The notes under the pieces: generated by a model
Databases searched by the model: none
Told to the model about the DNA's origin: nothing
The model's input: only the letters and a program-made list of their open reading frames with translations
Source: JAJNNC01 sp038232695
Lineage (GTDB): Bacteria > Bacteroidota > Bacteroidia > Cytophagales > Cyclobacteriaceae
Length of the DNA: 23,352 nucleotides
Direction of reading: 5' to 3'
Assembly (NCBI GenBank): GCA_038232695.1
Contig: JBBSNI010000040.1
Coordinates: 1 to 23,352, forward strand
Program-made: the position numbers and the translations under genes
Shown here: positions 13,410 to 22,307 of the stretch, piece after piece
Layout: every line of letters begins with the position of its first letter
Numbering within the stretch: position 1 is the stretch's first letter

Positions 13410-16400
13410 ATGCTAAAAATTCTACTGCTCCATTATCAGCTTCTGCTTGATATGATCAGGCACGTAGGCAGAAGAAAGCTTCTGCTATTGCTCTTGTTCC
13501 CCATCGGGATTACCTATGCTCAAAATGCCAACACGGTGAGTGGCACGGTGACTTCTCTCTCAGACAACACCGCCTTACCCGGTGTCAACATCATCGTCAA
13601 AGGAAGCAGCACCGGAACGGTGACGAACGTGGATGGTCATTACAGCATCAATGTGCCCAATGCAAACGACACCTTGATCTTTTCTTCTATTGGCTATACG
13701 CCAGAGGAAGTGCCCGTAAATGGAAGAACCACGATTGATCTGACCCTCGCGGAAGATGTGCAGAGCTTGCAGGAGGTAGTGGTCGTAGGGTACGGTACGC
13801 AAAAAAAGGCTAATCTGACGGGTTCTGTTTCCAGTGTGGGTGTAAAAGAAATTGCCAATCGCCCGATCACCAGTGCGGCTACGGCCTTGCAAGGTACCGT
13901 GCCGGGGGTAAATATTAATCAGAATTCCGGTCAGGCCGGCCGTGATGATGTACAAATTAATATCCGGGGGATTGGCACTTTGAATAACTCAGCACCTTTG
14001 GTACTGGTGGATGGTATTGAGGCTCCGCTCAACAATATCAATCCTAACGACATAGAAAGCGTTACGGTCTTGAAAGACGCTGCTTCCGCTGCCATTTATG
14101 GGTCCCGCGCCGCCAACGGGGTGGTGTTGGTGACGACCAAAAGGGGCGGACAGGGTGACCGTATTACCTTTGATTATAATGGGTACATGGGTAGCTCTGA
14201 AGCGATCCGCTTGCCTGAAATGGTGACCAACTCGGTGCAGTTTGCTGAACTGTGGAACGAAGGGCTTACCAACTTTGGTAATCCGGTAAAATACTCTGAT
14301 GCTGAGATTGAAGGGTTCAGGCAAAGGGGTATCAACACCGATTGGATCGATTTGGTGTTTAGAAAAGGCCCTATCCAGCAACATGACTTTAGTGTATCCG
14401 GCGGATCGGAAAAAACGAATTTCAGATATTCATTAGGTTATCTGGATCAGGATGGTACTATTCCCAACTCTAATTTTAAACGTTTTAATACAAGGTTTAA
14501 CCTGGATACCTACGTCAATGATAAAGTCCGTATCGGAACGAGTATTTCGTTGATCAGAGGCGATGTGAATGCACCTGGGGGCACGGTGCTGGGAGATGGC
14601 AATGTAGCAGGGCTTGCCATACAAGGACTTCCCTTCAATGTTCCTTATGATGATCAGGGACGATTGGCTGCTCCTTTGGGCTTAGCCGGCCGGGCCAACC
14701 CTTTGGCTGTTGCAGCCTCCCGGGAATACAGAGAATTGCGTCATGATGTGCTGGGAAATACGTATATCAATTACGAGATCATTGACGGACTTAATGTGAA
14801 AGGAACCGCGGCTATCAACTACAGGACTGCTAATGAAGCTACTTTTGATAATTTGATTGAAGTCTATGATATTCTTACGGGAGAAGTGGCGCAGGAATAC
14901 GCGCCGGTCAGGGGCAGAAACCGCTATGCCAGTCAGGCACTCAATGTTACGGCATGGTTACAGGCTTCTTATGAAAAAAGTTTTGGGCCGCATAATTTTA
15001 ATGCTTTGATTGGTTTTAACCAGGAAGAGCATAACAGCGACAACTTCTCAACTTTCAGAAGCGGGCAAATTTCCAACTCTGTGGCAACCTTATCTTCCGG
15101 AGATGCTTCCACGGCAACGAATAATGAAGATGGAACCACCTGGGCGTTGCAGTCTTATTTTGGCCGCTTGAATTACAACTTTCAGGAAAAATACTTGTTT
15201 GAAGCGAACTTAAGGTATGATGGAACCTCAAGATTTTTGAATGATAAATGGGGGGCATTTCCTTCTTTCTCTGCCGGATGGGTACTATCAGAAGAAGGTT
15301 TTCTTGAAAATGTTGCGGTGGTTGATTTTCTGAAACTACGTGCCTCCTGGGGCAGACTGGGTAACCAGAATATCGGCGACTTCCGGTTTGCCAGAAGCCT
15401 TTCCCTCACCCAGTCCTATTCTTTTGGTGGTGCGCTGGTACCAGGCGTTGCTATTACCAATCTGGGCAATCCCGACCTCACCTGGGAGTCCACCACCATG
15501 AGTGATATTGGACTGAACTTAGGGCTGTTTGATTCAAAAATAGATTTAGAAGCAGATTATTTTGTCAGAAACACCTCTGGCATCCTGTACGACCTTCCCA
15601 CAGAAATTACCACTGGGTTTGGGTCCCAGATTTCCAACGCAGCAGAAGTCAAAAATGAAGGTTGGGAATTGGCGATTAACTACAATGACAATTTCGGAGG
15701 GCTGAATGTATCGGTGGGTGGAAATGTAACCCATGTCAATAGTATCGTACAAGAGCTTAATCCCAATATTCCCAATGATGGGGATGACCGTGCCATCATT
15801 GGGCGGACCATCATTGAACCCGGCTCGCCCATCAATAGTTATTTCGGATACCAGGCGTTGGGTATTTTCAGAACCCAGGAAGAGTTCAACAACGCCCCGG
15901 ATCATTCCGGATTAGATCCTAATTACGGCGTAGGGGATGTAAGGCTGGCTGATATCAGCGGTCCTGAAGGTGTGCCCGACGGGATGATCACGCCGGACGA
16001 CCGCACCGTGATTGGTAAGCAAAACCCAGTATGGACGTATGGATTTAATTTCCAGTTAGCGTTCAAGGGATTTGATATTTTTGCGCTGTTTCAGGGAGCC
16101 GCCGATTATGACGGATACTCCAGTGAAGAACTGGCAGCGCCCTTCTTCAACACTTCCGGCTTACAGGCCCGGTGGGTAGACCGCTGGACTCCCGAAAACC
16201 CCGATGCTTCCATGCCCAGGCTGTATGTTTCCACAGGGCCAAGCAACAGCACCAACAACACCTTCTGGATGTATGACAGAGGCTATATGCGGATGAAAAA
16301 CCTTCAGATTGGGTATACCCTTCCGCAGGGCCTGCTGGAAAATACATTTATTCAAAGCCTCAGGATATATGCCAATGGCAGTAACTTGTTTACTTTCACT

Positions 16401-16505
16401 GATTTTCCCTATCTGGATCCGGAGAGACCTCCGGGAGCAGATCGGGGCACCAACTCCTATCCCAACCTGAGAATTCTTACCGCAGGCTTAAACATTCAGT
16501 TTTAA
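13410..16505 (+). CDS. SusC/RagA family TonB-linked outer-membrane transporter
   Basis: The protein has 1031 residues, a normal length. The signal is RKLLLLLLFPIGITYAQ; the start may be the ATG at 13410 or, better for a signal peptide, 13452 (MIRHVGRRK). A carboxypeptidase-regulatory-like beta domain at about 40-118 (VSGTVTSLSDNTALPGVNII) is followed by the SusC TonB-box and plug region VVVGYGTQKKANLTGSVSSV, the plug signature ESVTVLKDAASAAIYGSRAA and a long beta-barrel ending in NLRILTAGLNIQF. There is no N-terminal STN domain, so ECF-sigma/FecR signalling through it is unlikely. Family role: it is the energised pore for an oligosaccharide (or peptide) bound by SusD. SusD follows after 20 bp. 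The substrate cannot be read from the sequence; the GH16 gene downstream suggests a beta-linked glucan or galactan. Confidence 0.96.
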   Translation: MLKILLLHYQLLLDMIRHVGRRKLLLLLLFPIGITYAQNANTVSGTVTSLSDNTALPGVNIIVKGSSTGTVTNVDGHYSINVPNANDTLIFSSIGYTPEEVPVNGRTTIDLTLAEDVQSLQEVVVVGYGTQKKANLTGSVSSVGVKEIANRPITSAATALQGTVPGVNINQNSGQAGRDDVQINIRGIGTLNNSAPLVLVDGIEAPLNNINPNDIESVTVLKDAASAAIYGSRAANGVVLVTTKRGGQGDRITFDYNGYMGSSEAIRLPEMVTNSVQFAELWNEGLTNFGNPVKYSDAEIEGFRQRGINTDWIDLVFRKGPIQQHDFSVSGGSEKTNFRYSLGYLDQDGTIPNSNFKRFNTRFNLDTYVNDKVRIGTSISLIRGDVNAPGGTVLGDGNVAGLAIQGLPFNVPYDDQGRLAAPLGLAGRANPLAVAASREYRELRHDVLGNTYINYEIIDGLNVKGTAAINYRTANEATFDNLIEVYDILTGEVAQEYAPVRGRNRYASQALNVTAWLQASYEKSFGPHNFNALIGFNQEEHNSDNFSTFRSGQISNSVATLSSGDASTATNNEDGTTWALQSYFGRLNYNFQEKYLFEANLRYDGTSRFLNDKWGAFPSFSAGWVLSEEGFLENVAVVDFLKLRASWGRLGNQNIGDFRFARSLSLTQSYSFGGALVPGVAITNLGNPDLTWESTTMSDIGLNLGLFDSKIDLEADYFVRNTSGILYDLPTEITTGFGSQISNAAEVKNEGWELAINYNDNFGGLNVSVGGNVTHVNSIVQELNPNIPNDGDDRAIIGRTIIEPGSPINSYFGYQALGIFRTQEEFNNAPDHSGLDPNYGVGDVRLADISGPEGVPDGMITPDDRTVIGKQNPVWTYGFNFQLAFKGFDIFALFQGAADYDGYSSEELAAPFFNTSGLQARWVDRWTPENPDASMPRLYVSTGPSNSTNNTFWMYDRGYMRMKNLQIGYTLPQGLLENTFIQSLRIYANGSNLFTFTDFPYLDPERPPGADRGTNSYPNLRILTAGLNIQF

Positions 16506-16525
16506 AAACCACAAAAAAAGAAATC

Positions 16526-18097
16526 ATGAAAAATAAAATATATGTATTGGGGCTGTCCATTTTTCTGATGCTACTATCAGTAAGATGTAGTGATGAAATT
16601 TTAAACAAACAACCGGTGGGTGCTGCTTCGGCAGAAGGGTTTTTCCAGACAGAAGCAGACATTGTCACAGGTATCAACGGGGTATATGAAATCTTTCAGG
16701 GCGATATTTGGGGGGGCGCCTTTGTACATGTGCAACCCCACTTTGATGCCGCTACGGATAATGCGGTACTGTGTTGTTCCTGGGAATACGGTTTTACGGC
16801 TATTGCCACCGGCACGATGAGTCCTACCACAGGAAGCATGGTGTCCTGGAAATATACCTATGGCTATCAGGCGCTCGCCAGGATCAATAATATGATAGAA
16901 GTGATTGAATCCAATACAGTGAGTGATATGACAGCAGAAAGTGCTGCCAAGTGGTTGGGAGAATTGCGGTTCTTAAGAGGCTTTGTCTATTCTGATATGG
17001 TAGCTGTGTATGGTGGCGTGCCTATCGTTACCAGTGTGTTGACCAACGAGGAAGCGATAGAACTTACCCGGAATACCGAGGAAGAAGTGGTCCAACAGAT
17101 CATAAATGATTTAGACTTTGCTGCCGAAAACCTGGATTTTATTCCTAACAATGGGCAAATTGGACGCCCTACCAAACAGACCGCTCTGGCGCTGAAAGGT
17201 AAAGTTTTATTATATCAAGAACGATGGGCAGAGGCAGCTGCAGCACTTAAGCAAGTGATAGACCTGGAGGGAGATGCTGTCCTGCTGGCTGAAGATTACG
17301 AAGGTTTGTTTAGAGGTACCAATGAAGACAGCAAAGAAATTTTATTTAGTATACAATACTTAACAGATGCCGGCGGGGAAGGGAGCTTTCTTCAGGTACA
17401 TTATGCACCGGGTATAGGTGGTCAGGGTAACGGATGGGGTTCATTTACCTACACAAAGGACTTGGTGAATAGCTATTATATGATAGATGGCCTTCCTATC
17501 AGCAGTTCACCCTTGTATAATCCGGACGATGTGTTAGCCAGTCGGGATCCTCGTTTACGTATGTCATTCTTCTTCCCCGGCGATACTTACCGGGGCCAAG
17601 TACTGGAAAATCCGGAGGATTTTACCGTAAACGGCAGTGAGGTTACCAACCCCAATGCTTTTGTCATGAGAAGCCGGAAATGGGTATCCGAAACCGGAAA
17701 CACGGCTACTTCTAACAGTCCGGTGGACTTAATACTGCTGCGATATGCCGACGTACTCTTAATGTATGCAGAAGCCCAGAATGAAGCGGTAGGGCCGGAC
17801 GCTTCTGTGTATTCGGCAGTGAATAAGGTAAGACAGCGGGTCGGGATGCCTGATTTTCCGCAAGGGCTTAGCCAAGAGGCCATGAGAGCAGAAATCCGGC
17901 ATGAACGAAGAGTTGAATTTGCCATGGAAGGCACCCGGTATTTTGACCTTCTCCGCTGGAGAACGGCTGAAGAGGTCATTCCTTCGGTACCTAATTTAGA
18001 AAACAGGCAGTTTGATCCTTCCAAAAATTATCTGTGGCCTATTCCGCAATCCGTCATAGACGGCGATTCGGATATTGAACAGAATCCTGGTTATTAG
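16526..18097 (+). CDS. RagB/SusD family nutrient-binding outer-membrane lipoprotein
   Basis: The protein has 523 residues, typical for SusD. The N-terminus is a lipoprotein signal with acceptor cysteine C21-C22 region LLSVRCSDEILNKQPVG; acidic residues after the cysteine fit surface export in Bacteroidota. SusD features seen: the early AEGFFQTEADIVTGINGVYE helix, YQALARINNMIEVI, LRFLRGFVYSDMVAVYGGVP, the TPR-like VVQQIINDLDFAAENL, the family C-terminal signature AEIRHERRVEFAMEGTRYFD followed by LLRWRTAEEVIP, and a last YLWPIPQSVID...QNPGY. It forms the lid on the SusC barrel and captures the ligand. It lies 20 bp after SusC and is followed by a strong terminator at 18108-18156, so SusC and SusD form their own transcription unit. 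Confidence 0.96.
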   Translation: MKNKIYVLGLSIFLMLLSVRCSDEILNKQPVGAASAEGFFQTEADIVTGINGVYEIFQGDIWGGAFVHVQPHFDAATDNAVLCCSWEYGFTAIATGTMSPTTGSMVSWKYTYGYQALARINNMIEVIESNTVSDMTAESAAKWLGELRFLRGFVYSDMVAVYGGVPIVTSVLTNEEAIELTRNTEEEVVQQIINDLDFAAENLDFIPNNGQIGRPTKQTALALKGKVLLYQERWAEAAAALKQVIDLEGDAVLLAEDYEGLFRGTNEDSKEILFSIQYLTDAGGEGSFLQVHYAPGIGGQGNGWGSFTYTKDLVNSYYMIDGLPISSSPLYNPDDVLASRDPRLRMSFFFPGDTYRGQVLENPEDFTVNGSEVTNPNAFVMRSRKWVSETGNTATSNSPVDLILLRYADVLLMYAEAQNEAVGPDASVYSAVNKVRQRVGMPDFPQGLSQEAMRAEIRHERRVEFAMEGTRYFDLLRWRTAEEVIPSVPNLENRQFDPSKNYLWPIPQSVIDGDSDIEQNPGY

Positions 18098-18107
18098 ATA
18101 GAGTGGC

Positions 18108-18156
18108 AAAAAGGAATGCTGTGGGTAATGATCATACCTACAGCATTCCTTTTTTT
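18108..18156 (+). terminator. Strong intrinsic terminator after susD
   Basis: The left arm 18108-18127 and right arm 18135-18154 pair over 20 bp with one G-U wobble, around a 7-base loop (ATGATCA). The stem core GGAATGCTG / CAGCATTCC is followed by a run of T to 18156. The stem begins 10 bp after the SusD stop. Only 33 bases separate its end from the next start codon (18190), so the genes downstream depend on read-through or on a promoter packed into that gap. Confidence 0.88.
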
Positions 18157-18189
18157 ATTTTGAAGTGAATATTACACCCATTGAATGGC

Positions 18190-20094
18190 ATGAGAAGGGT
18201 AATTTTAATGATGTTTTTGATGCTGTGTTCGGCGGGCTTATACGCCCAGAGCCAGTTTACCGATGTGACAGAGGAATCGGGCATAGATCATTACTTTCAG
18301 GTTTTTCAGGGAACTTTCGGGGGTGGTGCAGCGGTGCTGGATTTTAACAACGATGGTCATGAGGATGTATTTATCGCAGGAGGTAGCGGCAAAAATGCTC
18401 TGTATAAAAATAACGGAGACGGTACATTCACCAATGTCATTGACGAAGCCGGGTTTACAGACTTAGACACCGTCGTGACGCAAGGCGCCGTATGTGCCGA
18501 TGTGAACAAGGATGGTTATACCGATATTTTCATTACCACCATTGCCTCTGTAAATCATGACAGGTTTACCGCTGCTGCCAACTTTCTTTTTATCAATGAG
18601 GGCAACGGAACGTTTATCAATAAAACGAAAAGCTTTGGATTGAATGACATCACATTCTCCACAGGGGCTGCCTTTGGAGATGTCAACCTGGACGGGTTCC
18701 CTGACTTATTCGTGGGTAACTACTTTGATAAATTCAAAGGGCGATTGGATGATTACAGTGGCGTGCTTACCGAAGGTGAGCAAGCGCCTGCGGCTGATCT
18801 CTTGTATATCAACAACCAAGGCGGAAGCTTCATAGAGGCTGGCCAACTGTACGGTATGGATCATACCGGATTGGGTTTTGGCGGGGTATTTACCGATTAT
18901 GACAACGACGGCGATCTTGATCTGATGGTGATCAATGATTTTGGAAATAGGGCTACGCCTAACCTTTTGTACAGAAATGAATACCCTGAAAAAGCTTTTA
19001 CCGAAGTAGGCACAGCCATGGGCTTCGATTTTGCCATCAATGCGATGGGCGTAGGCATAGGCGATTACAACCTGGACGGTTGGCTGGATTATTTTATCTC
19101 TAACATCTCATCCAGTCCGTTTTTAGAAAATCAGGGACAAGCAAATTTACCGTTTCTTGAAAAGACAAAACAACTGGGCACTTCTCATCCAACCCTCTAT
19201 ACCAAAGAAGGCCAGGGTGTACCCGCCATCAGTTGGGGCGCTATTTTTTTTGATGATGACAATGATATGGACCTTGACCTGTATGTTGCCAATGGCTGTC
19301 TTAATCCTAGCATTTTACCAAATCCCAACCTGTTTTTAGAGAATATCAATGGGCAGTTTGTATTGAATGGCCCATCTTCCGGACTTTCCGACCCCTCCAT
19401 TGGCAGAGGTTCCGTTACCTTTGACTATGACAATGACGGAGACCTTGACCTGTTAGTAGTGAACCAGTCGCAATACCGGGACCCGGGCTATGTAGTAGAA
19501 ACACAGGGAGTCAGGCTTTTTAGAAACGAAGCAGTTGGTAATAACTGGTTGAAAGTAAAGCTGCTGGGCCAGACAGCCGACAAACATGGTATTGGATCGC
19601 GGGTGGAAGTGTATGTGAATGGAAAAAAGCTCATCAGAGAAATAGACGGCGGCTCCAGTCACGAATCACAAAACAGCAGCCTTGCCCATTTCGGACTGGC
19701 CAATGCCACCCAAGTGGATTCTCTGGTGGTCCGCTGGATGCCCGGAGCTGTTCAAACACTGTATGAGGTAGCAGCCAATCAGTTGATCATAGCAGATCAG
19801 GCAATAGTCACGGGTTTGGAGGAGCCGTTACCACTTTTGTCGGTCATGCTTTATCCTAACCCAACAAATAGTTATCTTAAGATCAGGACAGAAAGCTTGC
19901 AGCATGTAGAGGCTGCTTATCTTGAGGTTTATCACTTAAATGGTCAGCTAATAGACCAATATAAGATGAATAGGGAGGATATAACAGATAAAACGATCCT
20001 TTGGAAAGTGCCCCATGCATTGCCACCGGGTGTTTATATCCTGAAAGTATCCATCGGAACAGAAGTTGTTTTGCGGAGATTTATTAAAGAGTAA
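18190..20094 (+). CDS. CRTAC1-like FG-GAP/VCBS propeller protein with ASPIC/UnbV domain and T9SS type A tail
   Basis: The protein has 634 residues from the ATG at 18190; the upstream TTG at 18181 adds only three residues before the signal peptide. Signal MRRVILMMFLMLCSAGLYA is cleaved before Gln20. Seven calcium-loop blades are visible (DFNNDGHED, DVNKDGYTD, DVNLDGFPD, DYDNDGDLD, DYNLDGWLD, DDDNDMDLD, DYDNDGDLD), fitting one seven-blade integrin-alpha-like propeller. An ASPIC/UnbV domain follows at about 450-537 (NWLKVKLLGQTADKHGIGSR, then GSSHESQNSSLAHFGL). A T9SS type A sorting domain closes the protein at about 550-634 (LYPNPTNSYLKI ... GVYILKVSIGTEVVLRRFIK). It is therefore secreted and probably surface-held. 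Family members often lie next to SusCD loci, and a role in glycan or protein binding is inferred. The haloperoxidase-family gene starts 12 bp later. Confidence 0.93.
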   Translation: MRRVILMMFLMLCSAGLYAQSQFTDVTEESGIDHYFQVFQGTFGGGAAVLDFNNDGHEDVFIAGGSGKNALYKNNGDGTFTNVIDEAGFTDLDTVVTQGAVCADVNKDGYTDIFITTIASVNHDRFTAAANFLFINEGNGTFINKTKSFGLNDITFSTGAAFGDVNLDGFPDLFVGNYFDKFKGRLDDYSGVLTEGEQAPAADLLYINNQGGSFIEAGQLYGMDHTGLGFGGVFTDYDNDGDLDLMVINDFGNRATPNLLYRNEYPEKAFTEVGTAMGFDFAINAMGVGIGDYNLDGWLDYFISNISSSPFLENQGQANLPFLEKTKQLGTSHPTLYTKEGQGVPAISWGAIFFDDDNDMDLDLYVANGCLNPSILPNPNLFLENINGQFVLNGPSSGLSDPSIGRGSVTFDYDNDGDLDLLVVNQSQYRDPGYVVETQGVRLFRNEAVGNNWLKVKLLGQTADKHGIGSRVEVYVNGKKLIREIDGGSSHESQNSSLAHFGLANATQVDSLVVRWMPGAVQTLYEVAANQLIIADQAIVTGLEEPLPLLSVMLYPNPTNSYLKIRTESLQHVEAAYLEVYHLNGQLIDQYKMNREDITDKTILWKVPHALPPGVYILKVSIGTEVVLRRFIKE

Positions 20095-20106
20095 ATAGAA
20101 GAGGGT

Positions 20107-22296
20107 ATGAAAAAAAGGTATGTACTGCTGTTAGGGCTTCTTATGAGCAGTGGGATTTCTTTTGCCCAGCATTCCGTAGCACGCCTTTGGAATGAAGCCC
20201 TTTTAGAGGCCATTAGAAATGACTTTGCCAGACCAACCGTTCATGCAAGAAATTTATTTCATATTTCCGCTGCCATGTACGATGCCTGGGCTGCTTACGA
20301 TCCATCGGTAGCCACCTATTTTTTGGGCAAGCAACATCAGGATTATTTATTTTTGTTTGAAGGAGTAGAACCGCCGGAAGATATTTTAGCGGCTCGGCAG
20401 GAAGCTATTAGCTCTGCCTGTTACAGGCTGCTCAAATTCCGCTTTCGCAATAGTCCCGGATGGGAAGAAACCTTTCTGCATATTGAACACCTGATGGATA
20501 GCCTGGGGTATGATCCGGCTTATACGAACGAAGACTATACTACAGGAAAACCCGCAGCCCTGGGCAATTACATAGCCGCCAGCATCATTGAATTCGGACT
20601 GCAAGATGGCTCTAATGAAGGAGGTAGTTATCAGAATATTGACTATGTGCCGGTCAATACCCCTTTATCGCTACAGAAGCCAGGTAGCCAGGCTATTACT
20701 GATCCCAACCGGTGGCAGCCCCTGGCATTTCAAAACTTTGTGGATCAGTCCGGAAATGAAGTGCCGGGAGGGGTGCCTGCCTTTCTGGGGGCAGAATGGG
20801 GCAAGGTAATTCCCTTTTCCCTAAAAGGAAAAGACCTTGCTGTCTATCAAAGAGAAGGTGCCGATTTTCTGGTGTATCACGACCCCGGCCCTCCGTGTTA
20901 TATAGATCCAGAGAGCAGCGATGCATCATCCGAATATCAGTGGAATTTTGGTTTAGTAGCCAACTGGTCCTCTCACCTTGACCTTTCAGATGGGGTGCTC
21001 TGGGATATTTCTCCTGGCCATATAGGAAACTTAAATATTGATGAGTTTCCAAAAACAATCCCCGGACTCAGAGATTTCTACAACAAATTGGAAGGCGGCG
21101 ACCCCGGTACAGGATATGCTATGAATCCTAAAACCAATCAACCCTATGCGCCACAAATTGTACCCAGAGGAGATTATACCAGGGTGCTGGCAGAGTTCTG
21201 GGCAGATGGACCGGACTCGGAAACACCTCCCGGCCATTGGTTCACCATCCTGAATTACGTTAATGATCATCCTCTTTTAGAAAAAAAGTTTGAGGGCCAA
21301 GGGGACGTTTTAGATCCACTGGAATGGGACGTGAAGAGTTATTTTATCCTGGGAGGCGCTATGCATGATGCAGCCATCACTGCCTGGAGCATCAAAGGGT
21401 ATTATGATTTTGTCAGACCTATTTCAGCCATCAGGTATATGGCAGACAAAGGGCAGTCTACAGATGAAAACCTGCCTCATTATCATCCTGAGGGAATGCC
21501 TCTGCTGGGTGGATATGTGGAGGTGGTAAATGCAACCGATCCTTTGGCAGGCGCTAACGGAGAAAATATGGGCAAGATCAAGCTTATGGCCTGGAGAGGA
21601 CACGATTATATCCAAGACACTACTGATGTAGCGGGTGTGGGTTGGATTTTGGCTGAAAACTGGTGGCCCTACCAAAGACCTACTTTTGTGACACCTCCTT
21701 TTGCAGCATACATCTCAGGGCATTCTACCTTCTCACGGGCGGCAGCCAAAGTTCTTACTCTGCTGACCGGAGATGAATATTTCCCGGGTGGAATGAGCGA
21801 GTTTGTAGCGAAAAAAAATGAATTTCTGGCTTTTGAAGAAGGTCCCAGTATGGATATCGTGCTGCAATGGGCAAAGTATGCTGATGCTTCCGACCAGTGT
21901 AGTTTATCCAGAATTTGGGGTGGTATTCATGCGCCGGTGGATGACATACCTGGCAGGCTCATTGGAGAAAAGGTGGGAGAAGAAGCATTCAATTACGCAA
22001 AAAAATATTTTGAAAACAGTGTGCTCGGCGTAAGCAGTGATATATGGACCACCGGAACTTCTGTTTATCCAAATCCCATAAGAGCAGGCAATCAACTGCA
22101 CATAAAAATGCCGGGCGAAAGTCAACATCTGACGGTCAGCATACGATCTGTTACCGGGGTGTTGATTCATCAGTATGAAAAAGCTACCAAAAATAAAGAG
22201 GTTATTTTAGATACACCATCCTTACAGGCAGGAGTATATGTTATATCCATTGAAAGTGATTCCTATACTGCTTCACATATATTACTCGCAGAATAA
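20107..22296 (+). CDS. Vanadium-dependent haloperoxidase/PAP2 family protein with T9SS type A tail
   Basis: The protein has 729 residues. The signal MKKRYVLLLGLLMSSGISFA is cleaved before Gln. The core carries the full vanadate/phosphate-binding signature: K430 and R437-P438 (KGYYDFVRP), S537-G538-H539 (AAYISGHSTFS) and R602 with H608 (SRIWGGIHAPVDD). The K-R spacing of 7 and R-H spacing of 6 match Curvularia chloroperoxidase (K353/R360, R490/H496). Phe532, seven residues before His539, matches Phe397 of chloroperoxidase; the bromoperoxidases have His there. The R437-S537 gap (100 residues) is longer than usual, and the common PSGH is ISGH. A T9SS type A domain at about 648-729 (VYPNPIRAGNQLHI ... 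GVYVISIESDSYTASHILL) predicts secretion. Known activities of the superfamily are halide oxidation by peroxide or phosphate-ester hydrolysis, and the sequence cannot separate them. It lies between the FG-GAP gene (12 bp) and GH16 (11 bp). Confidence 0.9.
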   Translation: MKKRYVLLLGLLMSSGISFAQHSVARLWNEALLEAIRNDFARPTVHARNLFHISAAMYDAWAAYDPSVATYFLGKQHQDYLFLFEGVEPPEDILAARQEAISSACYRLLKFRFRNSPGWEETFLHIEHLMDSLGYDPAYTNEDYTTGKPAALGNYIAASIIEFGLQDGSNEGGSYQNIDYVPVNTPLSLQKPGSQAITDPNRWQPLAFQNFVDQSGNEVPGGVPAFLGAEWGKVIPFSLKGKDLAVYQREGADFLVYHDPGPPCYIDPESSDASSEYQWNFGLVANWSSHLDLSDGVLWDISPGHIGNLNIDEFPKTIPGLRDFYNKLEGGDPGTGYAMNPKTNQPYAPQIVPRGDYTRVLAEFWADGPDSETPPGHWFTILNYVNDHPLLEKKFEGQGDVLDPLEWDVKSYFILGGAMHDAAITAWSIKGYYDFVRPISAIRYMADKGQSTDENLPHYHPEGMPLLGGYVEVVNATDPLAGANGENMGKIKLMAWRGHDYIQDTTDVAGVGWILAENWWPYQRPTFVTPPFAAYISGHSTFSRAAAKVLTLLTGDEYFPGGMSEFVAKKNEFLAFEEGPSMDIVLQWAKYADASDQCSLSRIWGGIHAPVDDIPGRLIGEKVGEEAFNYAKKYFENSVLGVSSDIWTTGTSVYPNPIRAGNQLHIKMPGESQHLTVSIRSVTGVLIHQYEKATKNKEVILDTPSLQAGVYVISIESDSYTASHILLAE

Positions 22297-22307
22297 AAAA
22301 TCAATCC

